A stretch of DNA of 43,954 nucleotides from Kribbella turkmenica (GTDB lineage Bacteria; Actinomycetota; Actinomycetes; Propionibacteriales; Kribbellaceae): positions 1 through 43,954 of the forward strand of contig NZ_SMKR01000046.1 of NCBI RefSeq assembly GCF_004348725.1. Direction: 5' to 3'. The stretch's first letter is position 1. Every line of letters begins with the position of its first letter. Positions 23,937 to 30,754 of the stretch are shown here, in pieces. The notes beneath the pieces are model-generated. The model saw only the letters and a list, made by a program, of their open reading frames with translations, made no database searches and was not told the origin of the DNA. Position numbers and translations under genes: made by a program.

Positions 23937-26006
23937 ATGGCCACGCAGAAGGTCGACTTCGACGTTTTGGCCCACGACAAAGCCTCGGACAAACTCGATC
24001 GGATCTCGCGCGCGTTCCGGAAGCTCAAGAACGACTCGGACAACGTCGACGGTGACGGTCTGACCGATCTGTCGAAGAAGCTGCGGAAGGTCGCGGACGA
24101 CTTCGAGAAGGAAGGCGACCGGTCCGGGAAGGGCTTCGGTCGTGGCCTGAAGAAGTGGGTCACGGGCGGCGGCAAGGGGCTTGGGGGGGACTTCGGGACG
24201 GTCTTCGGGTCAGGCTTCCTGGGCGCGGTCAAGACACCGATCCTCGGTCCTGCTTTGGTGGCCACGATCGGCGGAGCGGTCGCCGTCGCGGCGCCGGCCG
24301 TGGGTGCCATCGCAGGCGCTGGAGTCGTCGCCGGGTTCGGTGCCGGTATCGCCGGTCTCGGGCTTGTGTTCGCTGCGAAGTCCAAGGCCGTGCAGGACAA
24401 GTGGGCGGCGACGATGGCCCAACTCGGTGCGGACATGCGGCTTCTCGCCAAGCCGTTCGAGGGCACCCTGATCAAGATGGCGGGGACGTTCGAGCGCACG
24501 GTTGACCGGTTCAACCCCGCGCTCGCGAAGGCGTTCCAGAAGTCTGCGGGGCCGATCGAGAAGTTCGCCGATGACGCGGGCCGCGCGCTGGAGAAGCTGA
24601 TCCCCGCAATCGGTCCCGTGACGGACGCGCTCAACGGCGTACTCGACGCGACCGGACCGGCGCTGCAGGATGCTGTCGGCGACCTGGCCGAGGGACTGAC
24701 CGATTTGGCGCGGTCCGTCGAGCGGAATCCGGACGCCCTGGCCGACATGGTGAGCGGGGCCGGTGAACTCAGTCAGCAGCTGCTGGATCTCATCACCACT
24801 TTGAACGATGCGAACACCGCGATCGAGGACCTGACCGGCGGAACGTCCGGAGTCGAGATCGCGTTCGAGGGCCTGCAGCTGATCGTGGGCACCCTCACTG
24901 GGCCGCTGGCTCTGGTGGCGGAGGGGATCTCCAAGGTCAGCGGCCTGGTGAACGCGCTCAGGCACCCCACCGACGCCTCCGGCCAGAGCATGGCCGAGGC
25001 CGCGAACCATACAGTGAAGCTGGCGCAGAGCCTGAAGGCGACCGAGACCGCGGCCAAGGGGATCGTGAGCCCGCTGCAGGGTGTCGCCGACGCCGCTTCC
25101 CGGCAGCGAAGCCAGTTCTCCGCTGCCATCGATGCGATGGGCCAGTGGACGAGCAAGGCGATCGCCGGCAGCGGTGCGGCGATCTCCTACCAAGAGGCGC
25201 TCGACAACGCGACCGCCTCCATCAAGGCGAACGGCCGGAACACCGACATCGGCACCGAGAAGGGCCGGGCCAATCAGCGCGCCCTGCTCCAGGTCGCCGA
25301 AGCCGCCAACCGGCAGACGGCAGCGATGGATGCGGCCGGCGCGAGCAACGTCGCCACCGCGAGGACGGCCGAGGGGTCGCGGTCGAACTTCATCCGACTC
25401 GCTCGGCAGATGGGGTTCAGCGCGACCGAGGCCAAGCGCATGGCCGACAAGATGATCCAGATCCCGAACGTGTCGCGTACGGCGAAGCTGAATGCGAACA
25501 AGAAGGATCTCGAGACCAAGCTCGCGCAGGCCCAGAGGGAGTTGAAGAACCCGAACTTGACGAAGGAGCGACGGGCCGAACTCACCGCCAACATCAGGAA
25601 ACTGCAGTCCGGTGTCGCCGCGGCGAAGCGGGCGCTCAACAGCGTGCCGCGTTCCAGGACCGTGACCCTCATCACCGAACGGGTCGCCCGGAACGTGTCC
25701 GGTGCATCCGGTGGCCGAGTCCCTGACGAGCCTCGCGCACTCGGCGGCCCGGTGAAGCGGAACTCCGTCTACCTCGTCGGCGAGGAGGGGCCAGAGACCT
25801 TCGTCCCCAACACTGACGGCTTCATCGTCCCCAACAGCCGCACCACGGGCGCCGCCACACCGCTCGGCGGTGGGGGAACGCAGAAGGTCCAAGTTGAGCT
25901 TACGATCCGCGGTGACGGATCCCGGCTCGGCGATGCACTCGCGGAGACGCTCCGCAAGTATGTCCGCATCAACGGCGGCAACGTCCAGGCGGTGCTGGGG
26001 CGATGA
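23937..26006 (+). CDS. Phage tail tape measure protein
   Basis: A 689-residue protein. The N-terminus ATQKVDFDVLAHDKASDKLDRISRAFRKLKND is typical of tape measure proteins. A Gly/Ala-rich hydrophobic stretch (about residues 95-150) follows, then long amphipathic helices, and a C-terminal GGPVKRNSVYLVGEEGPETFVPNTDGFIVPN motif common in siphophage tape measures. It sets tail length and may enter the cell envelope with DNA. Using the usual approximation of 1.5 angstrom per residue, a tail near 100 nm would result. No tail tube, terminator, chaperone or baseplate gene is adjacent, so alone it cannot make a tail. No lytic domain is seen. Confidence 0.88.
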   Translation: MATQKVDFDVLAHDKASDKLDRISRAFRKLKNDSDNVDGDGLTDLSKKLRKVADDFEKEGDRSGKGFGRGLKKWVTGGGKGLGGDFGTVFGSGFLGAVKTPILGPALVATIGGAVAVAAPAVGAIAGAGVVAGFGAGIAGLGLVFAAKSKAVQDKWAATMAQLGADMRLLAKPFEGTLIKMAGTFERTVDRFNPALAKAFQKSAGPIEKFADDAGRALEKLIPAIGPVTDALNGVLDATGPALQDAVGDLAEGLTDLARSVERNPDALADMVSGAGELSQQLLDLITTLNDANTAIEDLTGGTSGVEIAFEGLQLIVGTLTGPLALVAEGISKVSGLVNALRHPTDASGQSMAEAANHTVKLAQSLKATETAAKGIVSPLQGVADAASRQRSQFSAAIDAMGQWTSKAIAGSGAAISYQEALDNATASIKANGRNTDIGTEKGRANQRALLQVAEAANRQTAAMDAAGASNVATARTAEGSRSNFIRLARQMGFSATEAKRMADKMIQIPNVSRTAKLNANKKDLETKLAQAQRELKNPNLTKERRAELTANIRKLQSGVAAAKRALNSVPRSRTVTLITERVARNVSGASGGRVPDEPRALGGPVKRNSVYLVGEEGPETFVPNTDGFIVPNSRTTGAATPLGGGGTQKVQVELTIRGDGSRLGDALAETLRKYVRINGGNVQAVLGR

Positions 26007-26248
26007 CGAACGAACTCGACCTACGCCGCGCCTGGGTCGGTATGCAGGCCGCGATCCTCGATGCCGACGAGGCGCGCGCGGCGTTGATCCTCCACCGCGA
26101 CGACGATCCCGATTTCCCCGCCAAGGTCGCGCTGTACAGCGTGCGGATGCTCGTTGAGTTGGCGACGAGGGGGGACGTCCGGGATGAGTTCCGCGAAGTC
26201 ACGACCGAGGAGATGCTCCGGCTCGCGCAGGCGGATCGCCTGATCTGA
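26003..26248 (+). CDS. Element protein of unknown function (81 aa)
   Basis: An 81-residue acidic helical protein (MTNELDLRRAWVGMQAAILDADEARAALILHRDD...). ATG at 26003 overlaps the tape measure stop by 4 bp, so it is translationally coupled to it. It is the last gene of the rightward operon. No domain is recognised; phage genomes usually have a distal tail protein here, but this is too small. Confidence 0.6.
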   Translation: MTNELDLRRAWVGMQAAILDADEARAALILHRDDDPDFPAKVALYSVRMLVELATRGDVRDEFREVTTEEMLRLAQADRLI

Positions 26249-26522
26249 CAGCACGAACCCTTCCGTGGCTGCCGTGATCAACGTCAGTCAGCCGACCGCG
26301 CATCGGCTCAAGGAGCAGCTTATTCAGGAGAATAAGCTGGAGCTTCCGGAGCGGACTCGCGGCCGTGCAGCGCATCATCGACAAGGCGGCAGCCTTCACA
26401 GATGTGAAGCCTCCCGGTGGGGCTGCTTCAACTTACCGACGTCGGTAAGTTCACGGCGTTCCTTGCGCCCAGAAGACCTGGCTCGGATTGGAAACCACCT
26501 TCCAATCCTCTAGCGCCGGGAC
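26249..26522. other. Structured segment without a clear gene, flanked by a 14-bp direct repeat
   Basis: GACAGCACGAACCC occurs at 26247-26260 and 26520-26533. Between them are a 10-bp hairpin CAGCTTATTC/GAATAAGCTG (26316-26339), a TGAAGC/GCTTCA stem near 26405-26430, a perfect 22-bp palindrome with arm AACTTACCGAC (26430-26451) and a 9-bp hairpin GGATTGGAA/TTCCAATCC (26485-26508). A frame from 26265 starts with an HTH-like stretch (NVSQPTAHRLKEQL) but soon runs through the palindromes and reads as non-coding; it may be a gene remnant. A structured RNA, a packaging site or a resolution site are possible. Confidence 0.5.
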
Positions 26523-26563
26523 AGCACGAACCCCGCAGACCTTCCATCTGCGGGGTTCGTGCT
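26523..26563. terminator. Bidirectional terminator between convergent element genes
   Basis: A perfect 17-bp stem, AGCACGAACCCCGCAGA at 26523-26539 against 26547-26563, with a 7-nt loop, followed by TTGTTGCT. It lies between the rightward late operon and the leftward small genes. Part of its left arm belongs to the 14-bp direct repeat. Confidence 0.85.
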
Positions 26564-26569
26564 TGTTGC

Positions 26570-26728
26570 TCAGTTGTCGGGTAGCTCGGTGATGTGCCAC
26601 TCGCCGTCGCGGTAGTCGACCGTGCAAGCATCCTCGGTCGGGCAGTGCGGCGACGCGTCGTTCGCAACCCAGCCGGCCACGAAGCCCGCACCGGCCACGA
26701 CCAGCAACACGACCGCGCGCCCGATCAT
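26570..26728 (-). CDS. Small membrane-anchored protein (52 aa)
   Basis: A 52-residue protein with one N-terminal hydrophobic helix (MIGRAVVLLVVAGAGFVAGWVA) and a short acidic outer part with two cysteines (SPHCPTEDACTVDYRDGEWH) that could form a disulfide. ATG at 26728 overlaps the stop of the upstream 61-aa gene. It is the last of three leftward genes at the right end of the element, a usual place for lysogenic-conversion or superinfection-exclusion genes. Function not known. Confidence 0.6.
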   Translation of the reverse strand: MIGRAVVLLVVAGAGFVAGWVANDASPHCPTEDACTVDYRDGEWHITELPDN

Positions 26729-26910
26729 GGCTGTCCCTCGCGGATGATCCGGCTGATCGCCTCGACACATACCTCGAGCGCGTGCTTGACGTCCTCGAGA
26801 TCCATGTCCTGCGGGTTCAGTGCGTCATCACGACCCTGGTCGTACGCCCAGCGTTCCGCCTCGCTGGCGGTCTCGTAGTTGTACTCCGGCAGCCCGCGGT
26901 CGTTGCTCAT
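26725..26910 (-). CDS. Small acidic protein (61 aa)
   Basis: A 61-residue protein beginning MSNDRGLPEYNYETASEAERWAYDQGRDDALNPQDMDLEDVKHALEVCVEAISRII. It is acidic, with a predicted C-terminal helix. No domain is recognised. It overlaps both neighbours by 4 bp, as the middle gene of the leftward three-gene unit. Confidence 0.6.
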   Translation of the reverse strand: MSNDRGLPEYNYETASEAERWAYDQGRDDALNPQDMDLEDVKHALEVCVEAISRIIREGQP

Positions 26911-27200
26911 CGCGCACCGCCCGACAGGCGCTCAGTGGCGCAGTCGTCGATGAACTCCGCCATCGTGGCCAACTGCGCCGGGGTCAGCTGCTGATGGCGT
27001 ACGGCCTCAACGAGAGGCCGGTAGATGTCGCCACTGAGGACCCGCCCGAGGTGCTCTCCGTACGCCCGACCCGAGTCATAGGCGTCGATCACCACCTCAG
27101 CGTGGGACGGCCGGCGGAACTTCGCCAGCAGGCGGTCGATCCAGGACTCTCGCACCTCGAGCGAGGGTACGGCTGGGTTGGTGCATAGCATTGTGGTCAC
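26907..27200 (-). CDS. Small protein of unknown function (97 aa), first of leftward unit
   Basis: A 97-residue protein. I chose GTG at 27200 because GGAG lies 7 bp upstream; an ATG at 27191 and a much longer frame to 27434 (which reads through the arm-site repeats) are alternatives. The N-terminal region is basic (SWIDRLLAKFRRPSHAEVVIDAYDSGRAYGEHLGRVLSG) and the rest is helical. It shares the motif style YDxGRxxG with the next gene (YDQGRDDA), perhaps showing common origin. Function unknown. Confidence 0.55.
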   Translation of the reverse strand: MTTMLCTNPAVPSLEVRESWIDRLLAKFRRPSHAEVVIDAYDSGRAYGEHLGRVLSGDIYRPLVEAVRHQQLTPAQLATMAEFIDDCATERLSGGAR

Positions 27201-27316
27201 GGTTGAACTCCAGTCAGTTCGATCGAGGCCCTGGCCGGCGCTTCTATCGCCGTGCTGGGGCCGCTCAGTTTCAGGGGCTGAGGTAGACCGATCTGGAGGA
27301 GGTCCGCGGCTCCGCT

Positions 27317-27422
27317 GTTCCGTCAGTGTTCCGTCAGACAGCCGTCCGGGACCAACGTCAGCCAACGTCGACCAGCGGTCAGTGCCCAGGTCAGGGGCAC
27401 ATTGCCGTTGACACCCAACGTC
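27317..27422. repeat. Right arm-type repeats near attR
   Basis: GTTCCGT occurs at 27317-27323 and 27328-27334 with an 11-bp period, mirroring the left end. CCAACGTC occurs at 27352-27359, 27362-27369 and 27415-27422, with a degenerate copy (CCAACGCC) at 27425. The 239-bp gap from 27201 to 27439 otherwise shows no gene. These are probable integrase, Xis or host-factor binding sites. Confidence 0.65.
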
Positions 27423-27439
27423 GACCAACGCCACGGTGA

Positions 27440-27462
27440 GAGTTCGAGCTCTACTACGACGT
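27440..27462 (+). repeat. attR core
   Basis: Identical over 23 bp to 17360-17382. It is followed by C-TGA, which would complete glnA as GAC-GTC-TGA in the empty chromosome. The next 22 bp lead directly to a strong terminator that is probably glnA's own. Confidence 0.93.
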
Positions 27463-27484
27463 CTGAGCCCGCACCTCAGCTCGG

Positions 27485-27520
27485 GAACGGCCGGCCCGGA
27501 GGTTTCCGGGCCGGCCGTTC
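27485..27520. terminator. Strong terminator, probably the displaced native glnA terminator
   Basis: A perfect 16-bp stem, GAACGGCCGGCCCGGA at 27485-27500 against 27505-27520, with a GGTT tetraloop. It lies 19 bp past the chromosomal glnA stop codon at the right junction and 16 bp beyond the 3' end of the convergent GH76 gene, so it can serve both. Confidence 0.85.
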
Positions 27521-27536
27521 GGGTGTGTTGCCGGGC

Positions 27537-29435
27537 TCAGCTGTTGTAAGTGGCCGTGGCGTGGTACAGGCGGCCGCCCCAGCCCTCTTCGGGGTGGGAG
27601 TCGGAGATGCGGACGTAGGCGGTTCTGGTTGGGGTGAGGTGAGGGGTCAGGTCGAAGGTCAGGGTGGCCTTGTTCTCGCCGCCGTGGACGTGTTCGGTCT
27701 CCCGGGCCACGGTGGTCCACTGCTCGCCGTCGCCGCTCACCTGGACGACGTACTCGTTGTCGATCGTCAGTGCGACCGACGCCGTGGCGGTGTCGGACGG
27801 GAAGGGGAAGCGGTAGACGAAGTACGCGTTGCCGTCGGCGAAGCGGTTCTGGACGCCGTTGCTCTGTGAGCCGCCCACGTCCCACAGCCACGGGTTCTCG
27901 GCCGCCGTACCGGTGTCGAAGTCGGCGGTGTGGGCGACCAGGATCTCGGCCTGCGTGGTGAACGACAGCTGCGGACCGGACGTCGCCGTCACGGTCACCG
28001 GGTAGCGGCCGTCCGGCGTACCCGCGGGAATCGCCACGTCGAGCTCGATGCTCCCCCGAGCGGGTACGGCGCTCCCGTTCGGGCGAAGCGTCACGGTCGA
28101 CTGGGTCGGGGTCACGGTCCAGCCCGCCGGACCGGACGCCCGCACGTCCGCCTCGATCGTCTGACCAGCGGGGGCGGTGGCCTGGAGTCCGGCGACCAAC
28201 TCGACGTGGGTCGCGCTACCGCTCGCCGGCATCACCACCGGCTGGGCCGGAGTCATCGTCGCCGACAACGACCGCACCGGCGGCAGCGCTGGTACGGCGG
28301 CGATCAGGGCGCTGAGCGCACTCGCCTGCGTGCGCCAGTCGAAGACGTTCGGATGGTCCGCGCTGGTGGCGCCGGACCACCGCAGACCGAGTCGTCCGGC
28401 CGCGTCCCGGTCGTTGTCCCAGATGGTGGCGGCCTGCTGGTCCTGGAAGGCGGCGTACCGGCGGTCGTGGGTGGTGTCGGTGAGATCCATCCAGTAGCGC
28501 AGGAAGATTCCCTTGAACTGCTTCTGGTTGTCGTCGCAGACCTTGCCCGGGACGTCACACGACTCGGTCAGTACGCCGTCGGAGACCAGGCCACCGGTCG
28601 CGATCGCCGAGTCCGCCAGCCGCCGTACGGTGGTCAGCAGGCGCGGGTCCCGGGTCGCCCGCCACAGCTCGAGGCCGGCCCCGATCGCCAGCCCCTGGTT
28701 GTAGGTCCAGACCGTCTGGTTGTTGCTCTCGCAGGTGCTGGTGTTCAGGCCGTCGTTCACCAGGCCGCCGGCGTTGATCATCCCGCTCCCGGTGAACCAG
28801 TTCCAACCCTGCTGCGCCCGGCCGAGCCAGTGCCGGTCACCGGGGATCCGGTTGTGCAGCTCGGCGGTCAGGCGGATCCACAGGCCGTTGGTGACCGCGT
28901 TCTTGTAGGTCCGCTCGGCGTCCCACCAGACACCACCGCCACAGGTGTCGTCCCGGTAGTCCTCGACGTACTCCGCAATCGTGACCGCCATGTCGAGGTA
29001 CTTGCGCTTCTTGGTCAGGTCGTACGCCTGGATCCAGGTCAGGGCCCACCACTCGGAGTCGTCGATGGCGCGGCTGGTGAAGTTGCCGAGCAGCGGGTCG
29101 CCGGACAGGTAGCCGGCGGGGAACACGCCCTTGTTCTGCTCGAACGTCAGGTCCAGCTGCTGCAGGTACCGGCGATCGCCGGTACGTTCCATGTAGTCGC
29201 CGATCGTCTGCAGCGCGACCGCGGAGTTCCACCAGCTGGAGGGGAACCACGCCTTCACCGGATCGTACGAACTCATCAGGACGTCGGCGGCGACCCGGGC
29301 GCGGGCGGTCGCGGTCGGGCCGTCGAAACCTCCGCCCGGATCGGCCTGGGCGGACGGTGGCGACACCGGCCCGACGGCCAGCGCGACCGCGCCGGCAAGT
29401 AGCGCGCACAGGGCGCGCGGACGACTCAGGATCAT
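27537..29435 (-). CDS. Secreted glycoside hydrolase family 76 protein
   Basis: A 632-residue protein with a signal peptide (hydrophobic core LCALLAGAVALAVGP, probable cleavage after SAQA near residue 31). The GH76 (alpha/alpha)6 domain covers about 40-375; the adjacent catalytic acids are D125-D126 in SRAIDDSEWWALTWIQAYDLT. A NEW3-like beta domain (about 395-490) and a C-terminal beta-sandwich (about 500-632) follow. GH76 enzymes are mostly endo-alpha-1,6-mannanases, so fungal mannan or actinobacterial mannolipids are likely substrates. A LacI-type operator lies 47 bp upstream of the start. Confidence 0.88.
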   Translation of the reverse strand: MILSRPRALCALLAGAVALAVGPVSPPSAQADPGGGFDGPTATARARVAADVLMSSYDPVKAWFPSSWWNSAVALQTIGDYMERTGDRRYLQQLDLTFEQNKGVFPAGYLSGDPLLGNFTSRAIDDSEWWALTWIQAYDLTKKRKYLDMAVTIAEYVEDYRDDTCGGGVWWDAERTYKNAVTNGLWIRLTAELHNRIPGDRHWLGRAQQGWNWFTGSGMINAGGLVNDGLNTSTCESNNQTVWTYNQGLAIGAGLELWRATRDPRLLTTVRRLADSAIATGGLVSDGVLTESCDVPGKVCDDNQKQFKGIFLRYWMDLTDTTHDRRYAAFQDQQAATIWDNDRDAAGRLGLRWSGATSADHPNVFDWRTQASALSALIAAVPALPPVRSLSATMTPAQPVVMPASGSATHVELVAGLQATAPAGQTIEADVRASGPAGWTVTPTQSTVTLRPNGSAVPARGSIELDVAIPAGTPDGRYPVTVTATSGPQLSFTTQAEILVAHTADFDTGTAAENPWLWDVGGSQSNGVQNRFADGNAYFVYRFPFPSDTATASVALTIDNEYVVQVSGDGEQWTTVARETEHVHGGENKATLTFDLTPHLTPTRTAYVRISDSHPEEGWGGRLYHATATYNS

Positions 29436-29481
29436 GACGGATCTCCTCGCGGGGCTTCAAGGCGGCTCGGCTGACCGAGGT

Positions 29482-29539
29482 TGGAAACGTTTCACTGATC
29501 GTGCGGCAGTATCGTCGCCGGACCAGACAACGATGTCAA
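29482..29539 (-). promoter_or_regulatory. LacI-family operator and promoter of the GH76 gene
   Basis: The palindrome GAAACGTTTC (29484-29493, within TGGAAACGTTTCAC) has the LacI/GalR core. Upstream on the minus strand are GATACT (29513-29508) and TTGACA (29539-29534), 20 bp apart, longer than ideal. The operator would cover the transcription start region, consistent with repression relieved by a sugar. The rest of the 321-bp gap to 29756 shows only a weak palindrome near 29688-29703. Confidence 0.6.
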
Positions 29540-29756
29540 TGGTCCAGCCGGATGCTCGAGCGGCGGTGGCGCCGGTACGACGTGGCTCGTCGGATCGGCC
29601 GAGGACATGGCGCAGTCGCTCCGCTGTACCAGGACCACCTTGCTTGCCCCAGTGAGCTTCGTTCACTTGACGGCCGCATGCAGATCGTGATCAGTTGATT
29701 ACGGAGTGCCAACGCCACGACACGTGGTACTCGTGAGGCCTGTGAGGAGCGAGTGA

Positions 29757-30746
29757 ATGGTCAGATATCTGCCGCGGTCGGCCTGGAGGGCGCGACCGCC
29801 GAACGGCGGGCCGGGCACGCTGACCCCGTCCAGGGTGCAGGGCGCGGTGATCCACTGGCCCGGGACCGGGACGACGACCGGCATCCACAGCCAGGCCGCG
29901 GTCGCGTCGGCGCTGCGCGGCTGGCAGAAGTTCCACATGGACGACCGCGGCTGGTCGGATATCGCGTACCAGGTCGCCGTCGACCAGGCCGGCCGGGCCT
30001 GGGCGCTGCGCGGTCTCCGGGTGCAGTCCGGCGCCAACGGCAACGCCGACCTCAACGAGCGGTACGGCGCGATCCTGCTGGTGCTCGTCACCGGCGAGCA
30101 GCCGACCGCCGCGATGAAGGCGACCACCCGCGGGGTGATCGCCGACTTCCGCAGAATCTTCCCCCGGGGTACGGCGATCCGGCCGCACTCCGCGGTCCGC
30201 CCGGACGGCACCGACTGTCCCGGCCCCGCCGCCCGGGCCGCGATCGCTCGCGGCGACTTCACCCCCACTTCGGAGGACGTCATGACTCCCGCCCAGATGC
30301 AGGAACTGAAGAACTTCATCGAGGCCCGCAGCCAGGCCTACGCGCTCTGGGTGCACAAGGCGCTGCGCCGGGACCTGTCCGCCGTGGTGCAGGCGTACGC
30401 GCTCGACATCAAGAAGTACGAGGCGCAGACGGACGCCGCCGACGCCCAGCGAGCCGCGGTCGCGGTCTGGGCGATGGCGCCCGACGACTTCGATCCGAAG
30501 CCCACTCCGGAGCCCGGCTCGGAGCCCGACCCGGAAACCGAGCCCTACCTCCTCCTCCCGGACCCGGACCCGATGCCGACCGTCGCCACCACTGCTGAAG
30601 CCGCGCCGGACACCGCTCCCGAGGAGTCCGCACCGGACGCCGAGCCCGACGCGGACGGGAGCGCGCCGGCCGACACCGCCCCGGTCGCTGCCGGTCAGCC
30701 GGAATCAGGCGCCGATCCGGAGCCCAACCCCGCTCCGCAGCAGTAG
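29757..30746 (+). CDS. PGRP-type N-acetylmuramoyl-L-alanine amidase domain protein with acidic Pro-rich tail
   Basis: A 329-residue protein. Residues about 1-165 form an Amidase_2/PGRP domain with the zinc ligands H33 (VIHWPG), H144 (IRPHSAVRPDGTDCPG) and C154. Such domains cleave the amide bond between MurNAc and L-Ala of peptidoglycan, or only bind it. A helical segment (about 175-245) and a long Pro/Glu/Asp/Ala tail follow. No signal peptide is visible, as in phage endolysins. ATG at 29757 has GGAG 7 bp upstream. It lies outside the att sites of the element. Confidence 0.8.
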   Translation: MVRYLPRSAWRARPPNGGPGTLTPSRVQGAVIHWPGTGTTTGIHSQAAVASALRGWQKFHMDDRGWSDIAYQVAVDQAGRAWALRGLRVQSGANGNADLNERYGAILLVLVTGEQPTAAMKATTRGVIADFRRIFPRGTAIRPHSAVRPDGTDCPGPAARAAIARGDFTPTSEDVMTPAQMQELKNFIEARSQAYALWVHKALRRDLSAVVQAYALDIKKYEAQTDAADAQRAAVAVWAMAPDDFDPKPTPEPGSEPDPETEPYLLLPDPDPMPTVATTAEAAPDTAPEESAPDAEPDADGSAPADTAPVAAGQPESGADPEPNPAPQQ

Positions 30747-30754
30747 AACGCCCG

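Larger units (their letters stand above)
17360..27462. mobile_element. 10.1-kb integrated element in the 3' end of glnA (satellite-like or reduced prophage)
   Basis: Bounded by identical 23-bp repeats at 17360-17382 and 27440-27462. Leftward genes: integrase and an HTH protein. Rightward genes: Xis-like, unknown, RepA-like ATPase, HNH nuclease, TerS-like, unknown, HTH, prohead protease, two small unknowns, tape measure, unknown. A structured segment and three small leftward genes end it. Neither large terminase, portal, capsid, head-tail connector, baseplate nor lysis genes are present. All main reading frames are intact and tightly coupled, which argues against random decay. Divergent int/regulator versus xis/rep organisation, a repeat cluster at rep and a TerS without TerL recall phage-inducible chromosomal islands. 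A prophage reduced by deletion is the alternative. Confidence 0.88.

Noticed and set aside
26265..26513. An 82-aa gene starting with an HTH-like stretch
   Set aside because: Beyond about 35 codons it runs through hairpins and a perfect palindrome, has no ribosome site and ends without a domain; at most a remnant.
27317..27432. CRISPR-like array from repeated CCAACGTC and GTTCCGT
   Set aside because: Repeats are only 7-8 bp with irregular spacing and no spacers; integrase arm sites explain them better.
26907..27434. A 175-aa version of the 97-aa leftward gene
   Set aside because: The added part translates the repeat-rich attR arm region and lacks a ribosome site; the GTG at 27200 has one.
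17360..27462. Complete, self-sufficient prophage
   Set aside because: No large terminase, portal, major capsid, connectors, tail tube, baseplate, holin or endolysin genes lie between the att sites.
17360..27462. Conjugative AICE-type element (pSAM2-like)
   Set aside because: Int, Xis and a Rep-like protein fit, but no FtsK-like transfer protein or spread genes are present, and packaging and tail genes are.
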